From contig JAQPZY010001495.1 in NCBI GenBank assembly GCA_029931535.1, positions 2,020,001-2,084,000 on the forward strand: a DNA stretch of 64,000 bases, in the 5' to 3' direction. Made by a program: the position numbers and the translations under genes. The notes beneath the pieces were generated by a model. The model was not told the DNA's origin, did not search any database, and saw nothing but the letters and a program-made list of their open reading frames with translations. Every line of letters begins with the position of its first letter. Within the stretch, counting starts at the first letter, position 1. This DNA is from Margaritifera margaritifera (taxonomy: Eukaryota; Mollusca; Bivalvia; Unionida; Margaritiferidae). Shown here one piece after another: positions 60,067 through 64,000 of the stretch.

Positions 60067-60070
60067 ATAC

Positions 60071-60704
60071 AAAACTTCTTCAAATTGAAATTGTAATAAA
60101 ACAAATCAGTGTTCCATTGCAGTTTGCATTTAAAGTGATCCTTTTTCTGTTTAAACATTATTATTTTGCAGTTGGCCCACTGCAATAATGGAAAAACATA
60201 CAACGTAATGAGTATGTCATTATATTCTCTGAAGTTAGAATGATGGAACCACCTGGTTAGCGGGAAGAATCACGTAAAAGATTGAAAAAAGTTGAACTGC
60301 ACACTGCACTGAAATGTCAGTTAACACCTCCAGACGAGCAATTTCCACTTTTTACATAGCCAGAGATTTTCTTAACCTTTAGGGCCAAACTATTATATTG
60401 CGATCACAGTTAATCTTTTTGAGACAAAACGTCTCACAAGATTAGGTAACGCCCTAAAAATCAGCTAATGAGTTTCTATGGTACGCGTTAGAAGAAACCC
60501 AGTTATTTCCCTTGATATTTCTACACTTGCATTTAAAGAGGTTAAAATTCCACAATATACATGTATACTAGAGAGTTCACTGCATTTTAATGTGTAACTT
60601 GTTATCTGTTTTTTTTATTTTATTTGATGTGATTTAGGGTAATGTCATGCTAAATTTATATCATGGTATTTCTTTCTCTATTTTTTTTATATCTTTATAG
60701 ACAA
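60071..60704. other. Gene-poor stretch
   Basis: No signatures are seen on either strand. Confidence 0.4.
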
Positions 60705-60714
60705 GTATCAGGAT

Positions 60715-61037
60715 CATCGTCGCAAGCCACGGGCGATAATCCGCTATGCACCTTTAACACCCGTGGCCGCCTATGCGGAGATTTCCTCGTTTGTCATGAA
60801 TATGCATAAACCTGCTTAACCAATCACTGCGAGCGCGAGTAGGTATTTCTCGCCATTGTTACCAAACATGACCTTTCACGCTGTTTGAATGAGCCAATAA
60901 ATGTTTCTCTTCCACGCACAGTAACTTATCGATCGATAAAACGGGTACTTTCATTGACGTGTAAGGGATTGTTAAAGCACAATAGCCACGGGTGATAATG
61001 GAGTGTAGCGGATTATCGCCCGTTGCCTGAGAGGATG
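60715..61037. mobile_element. 323-bp MULE-like foldback MITE with 10-bp target duplication
   Basis: Left end CATCGTCGCAAGCCACGGGC then GATAATCCGCTA; the right end read in reverse is CATCCTCTCAGGCAACGGGC then GATAATCCGCTA. Each terminal repeat itself contains a smaller hairpin (GCCACGGG...CCCGTGGC type). The flanks are GTATCAGGAT (60,705-60,714) and GCATCAGGAT (61,038-61,047), 9 of 10 identical; 8-11-bp duplications are typical of Mutator-like elements. The inside is non-coding. Confidence 0.75.
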
Positions 61038-61047
61038 GCATCAGGAT

Positions 61048-61480
61048 ATACAGCGATCATAATCACACTTTAATAATCAGAGTAGTAACCTTGACATAGT
61101 CACTATCATGACTTCGCCTAAATCATTCTCAGTCCGGCTGAACTCTAATGAATCGCGACGATATTTCAGTGTGTGCTAAACAAAGTCCGAACTAACAGCT
61201 TACATAGTATTTATTTTTGAGACATTTTATATTTCCAATCCGTCTGGATTTCTACATAAGCAAGAAAGTTCAATAGGTTTTCAGTAACGTCTATGCTAAA
61301 CTAGCCTACACTATAGACATGTTTTTTAATTATCACCCTTTGTAATGGTATTGGTCGCTAGGTGAATAGCAGTAGCATCTGCCATGCCAGTAGTGAAATA
61401 GATTGTAAACAAAGCGGATCAGTTTGTAAAAATAATCAATAGAATTACCAACAATGACTACCTAAGCAAAAAATTCAATG
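61048..61480. other. Spacer upstream of the nuclease pseudogene
   Basis: No clear coding signal. The nuclease homology begins only after about 61,480. Confidence 0.35.
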
Positions 61481-63172
61481 ATTTCACAAATTTTATAAGA
61501 GAACATGTATTCCAAAATTTCTAAGATATAAATTCACAAACCATATACTTCAAAGTGAAGTGGCAGCAAAACAGTATTTAACTTCTAATGGATATTCTGT
61601 TGTTGAAAACTGAATGTATGTTTCTGTGCAAGAAAACTGGTTTTCATCAGGCCGAGATGGACATTTAAATGAAGACAAGCTGCTTGAAATTAAAAGTCCA
61701 GTGAACACTAAGCGGACCACATTGGATGAACGTTTTTCAAACAAGAAACATGAGGTCCAAAAAAGAGTGGCAATGAGAGTCTGATTCTTATGAAGAAAGG
61801 GAATAGAGATTTTTATATGCAAATACAGTTGATTCTTAAGAAGAAAGGGAATAGAGATTTCGGTATGCAAATACAGTAAACTCTTAAGCAGAAAGGGAAT
61901 AGAGATTTCTGTATGCAAATACAGTTGATTCTTAAGCAGAAAGGGAATAGAGATTTCTGTATGCAAATACAGTTGATTCTTAAGCAGAAAGGGAATAGAG
62001 ATTTCTGTATGCAAATACAGTTGATTCTTAAGCAGAAAGGGTATAGAGATTTCTGTATGCAAATACAGTTGATTCTTAAGCAGAAAGGGAATAGAGATTT
62101 CTGTATGCAAATACAGTTGATTCTTAAGAAGAAAGGGAATAGAGATTTTTATATGCAAATACAGTTGATTCTTAAGAAGAAATGGAATAGAGATTTTTAT
62201 ATGCAAATACAGTTGATTTTTATGAAGAAAGGGTATAGAGATTTCTGTATGCAAATGCAGTTGATTCTTAAGAAGAAAGGGAATAGAGATTTCTGTATGC
62301 AAATACAGTTGATTCTTAAGAAGAAAGGGAATAGAGATTTCTGTATGCAAATACAGTTGATTCTTAAGCAGAAAGGGAATAGAGATTTCTGTATGCAAAT
62401 ACAGTTGATTCTTAAGAAGAAAGGGAATAGAGATTTCTGTATGCAAATACAGTTGATTCTTAAGCAGAAAGGGAATAGAGATTTCTGTATGCAAATACAG
62501 TTGATTCTTAAGCAGAAAGGGAATAGAGATTTCTGTATGCAAATACAGTTGATTCTTAAGCAGAAAGGGTATAGAGATTTCTGTATGCAAATACAGTTCA
62601 TTCTTAATCAGAAAGGGAATAGAGATTTCTGTATGCAAATACAGTTGATTCTTAAGCAGAAAGGGAATAGAGATTTCTGTATGCAAATACAGTTGATTCT
62701 TAAGAAGAAAGGGAATAGAGATTTCTGTATGCAAATACAGTTCATTCTTAAGCAGAAAGGGAATAGAGATTTCTGTATGCAAATACAGTTGATTCTTAAG
62801 CAGAAAGGGTATAGAGATTTCTGTATGCAAATACAGTTGATTCTTAAGCAGAAAGGGAATAGAGATTTCTGTATGCAAATACAGTTGATTCTTAAGCAGA
62901 AAGGGAATAGAGATTTCTGTATGCAAATACAGTTGATTCTTAAGCAGAAAGGGAATAGAGATTTCTGTATGCAAATACAGTTGATTCTTAAGCAGAAAGG
63001 GAATAGAGATTTCGGTATGCAAATACAGTTGACTATGTTTTGCAGTGGACTTAAGAAGTGTAAACTTATTGTATGGCTTAGTGCAGATGACCACAAATTT
63101 GTGAATGCAAAATATGATGAAAATGATATAAATGGTCATGTTACAAGACTACGTACATTTTATGCAGAGTAA
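61480..63172 (+). pseudogene. YqaJ-type (viral recombinase) nuclease with internal repeat expansion
   Basis: Upstream of the repeats the + strand reads QSEVAAKQYLTSNGYSVVEN near 61,555-61,612, then FSSGRDGHLNEDKLLEIKSP near 61,633-61,695. This is the family's 'f..aSpDGl......LlEIKcP' block with the catalytic D and E-x-K. Downstream of the repeats MQIQLTMFCSGLKKCKLIVW (63,017-63,076) and VNAKYDENDINGHVTRLRTF lead to a TAA at 63,170, matching the Q motif and C terminus of RecB-like exonucleases of the YqaJ family. Between lies a 48-bp array. The two halves are in different frames (61,671 phase versus 61,913 phase) and the upstream half has a stop, so the gene is broken even though the repeat plus C-terminal frame is open for 419 codons. 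Such nucleases occur in viruses and in transposon-linked invertebrate genes; the parent element is not identified. Confidence 0.75.
61779..63031 (+). repeat. 48-bp minisatellite, 25 full units, inside nuclease coding sequence
   Basis: The unit ATGCAAATACAGTTGATTCT plus TAAGCAGAAAGGGAATAGAG and ATTTCTGT runs as 25 complete copies from 61,817 to 63,016, with partial copies at both sides. Encoded unit on +: MQIQLILKQKGNRDFC. Variation is low (CAG/AAG, GGG/TGG, TGT/TAT/GGT). Because 48 is a multiple of three and the unit has few stop triplets, frames stay open on both strands (529 codons on the - strand, 63,139-61,550). The unit's first 15 bases continue into the unique 3' flank, so the array grew from the gene's own sequence. 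Confidence 0.95.
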
Positions 63173-63439
63173 ATGATGTCACACATATTTGATGAAATTG
63201 AAGAAGACCGCTGATTGTTCAGTAAGACTTTCAAAACATTTATGCGTCTGTTACTTTGAATTTATATTATTATATTTTTATGTTGGTTCTGATTTATTAA
63301 TAATGTTATGATGTTAATGAATGTGATATTTATTTAAATTACCGATTTTGGAAAAATCAAATGTAGTAATTTTATGTGTGAGTTCAAGTTTTATCTTTAG
63401 TCAAGTGAACAAATTAACTTATAAGAATAAAAAATTTAG
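63173..63439. other. AT-rich spacer
   Basis: No signature is seen. Confidence 0.35.
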
Positions 63440-63560
63440 ATTTTTTTTGCTGCAGATGGTTGGGTCTTTCTGGATACTCTTAAAAACTGATCGCCATGAT
63501 GTAGCTGAGGAATATTGCTAAAAGTGGCATAAAAACACCAAACAAACAAAAACCATAAAA
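63440..63560 (+). mobile_element. SINE/LINE-tail-like repeat with GATGTAGCTG...TAAAAACACCAAA motif
   Basis: GATCGCCATGATGTAGCTGA then GGAATATTGCTAAAAGTGGC and ATAAAAACACCAAACAAACA resembles a 3' domain I recall as very common in molluscan short repeats (ATGTAGCTGGAATATTGCT..GTGGC.TAAA). It supports a molluscan source. No second copy in this window. Confidence 0.5.
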
Positions 63561-64000
63561 TCTTTCTCCGCAATAAAATTGAAAAATTACTAACAACTTT
63601 ATTGTAGATGTATATTACATTCCACCAAAAGAATAAATCAAGAAGGTATAAGCACAATATTTTGTTAAAGATAGAGCATCAATCACTTTCATCAGTATCT
63701 TGTATCAGGTCAGCTCTTACATTCACAAGTGCTGCATATCCATATCCATATCAATTTTTGAGAGAAAACGTGCAAAGATACAATGTAAACAAAAGATTTG
63801 TATTGTTTTGATTGCAGTAGGTACGTTATCTAATCTTCACTTCACCGTTGTTATGGCTGACTCACCACGCGACTGGTTAATGACTTCGCTCATGAAAATG
63901 GAGTCAAATATAGATAACGGTGTCTATACACAAGAACACAATAAATATATACATATGAAATTCATTTAACATGAAACCCTCTAACAAATTTAATACAGAA
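63561..64000. other. Window end, no recognisable gene
   Basis: An open 89-codon stretch at 63,700-63,969 on the + strand has no family signature and starts without context; left unassigned. Confidence 0.35.

Noticed and set aside
61550..63139. 529-codon open frame on the - strand
   Set aside because: It is the reverse reading of the 48-bp array plus flanks. Homology to the nuclease lies on the + strand, and the frame stays open only because the repeated unit has no stop in that phase.

Overview
The window looks like AT-rich invertebrate nuclear DNA dominated by transposons, most probably from a mollusc and perhaps a bivalve. The grounds are strong AT richness, abundant microsatellites (GA, AT, TTA, AAAT, ATGT), tRNA-like SINE heads, a LINE whose 3' end carries a TTCTG-type tail next to a GGCCTCCGGCCCATAATAC motif, and degenerate eukaryotic DNA transposons. 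The taxon is an inference at moderate confidence. I see no intact host protein-coding gene, rRNA, intact tRNA gene or CRISPR array.

Layout. (1) 1-7.8 kb is the right part of a degenerate Polinton/Maverick (adintovirus-like) element on the + strand. It holds a protein-primed DNA polymerase B, a minor capsid (penton-type) protein, a small basic virion protein, the major capsid protein, an adenain-like protease, and then two small related genes. Each of these two has a TATA box and a canonical histone-mRNA-type 3' stem-loop with ACCCA and a purine-rich downstream element. A TATA-rich repeat zone follows, with a possible element end at 7796. (2) 7.8-17.4 kb is gene-poor. It holds a 96-bp hAT MITE, a LINE 3' fragment on the - strand and a 1.82-kb non-autonomous hAT element with an 8-bp target duplication. 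(3) 17.4-21.7 kb is a nearly complete but decayed LINE on the - strand (ORF1, then endonuclease and reverse transcriptase). (4) 23,496-39,079 is a structurally complete 15.6-kb Polinton of a second lineage, with ~250-bp terminal inverted repeats starting AGTAGT and a perfect 6-bp target duplication ATTGTG. It carries virion-type genes in the middle on the + strand and polymerase and integrase on the - strand. A 760-bp solo LTR is inserted in its polymerase gene. (5) 39-49.5 kb is tandem and simple repeats, a dead mariner, tRNA-like SINE heads and a second solo LTR. (6) 51.4-55.4 kb is a third Polinton remnant, on the - strand, related to the second. (7) 55.4-64 kb holds an inverted repeat with a GC-rich hairpin, an ATGT microsatellite, a SINE, a third solo LTR with a perfect 4-bp duplication and a MULE-like foldback MITE. 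It also holds a YqaJ-type nuclease pseudogene whose core has been expanded into 25 in-frame 48-bp repeats.

How they fit together: almost every coding trace belongs to a mobile or virus-like element, and nearly all are broken by stops and frameshifts. The region is a layered insertion graveyard in which some order of events can be read: solo LTR into Polinton, and solo LTR into or beside SINE and mariner. The least expected observation is the histone-type mRNA 3'-end signals on genes that sit in a Polinton.
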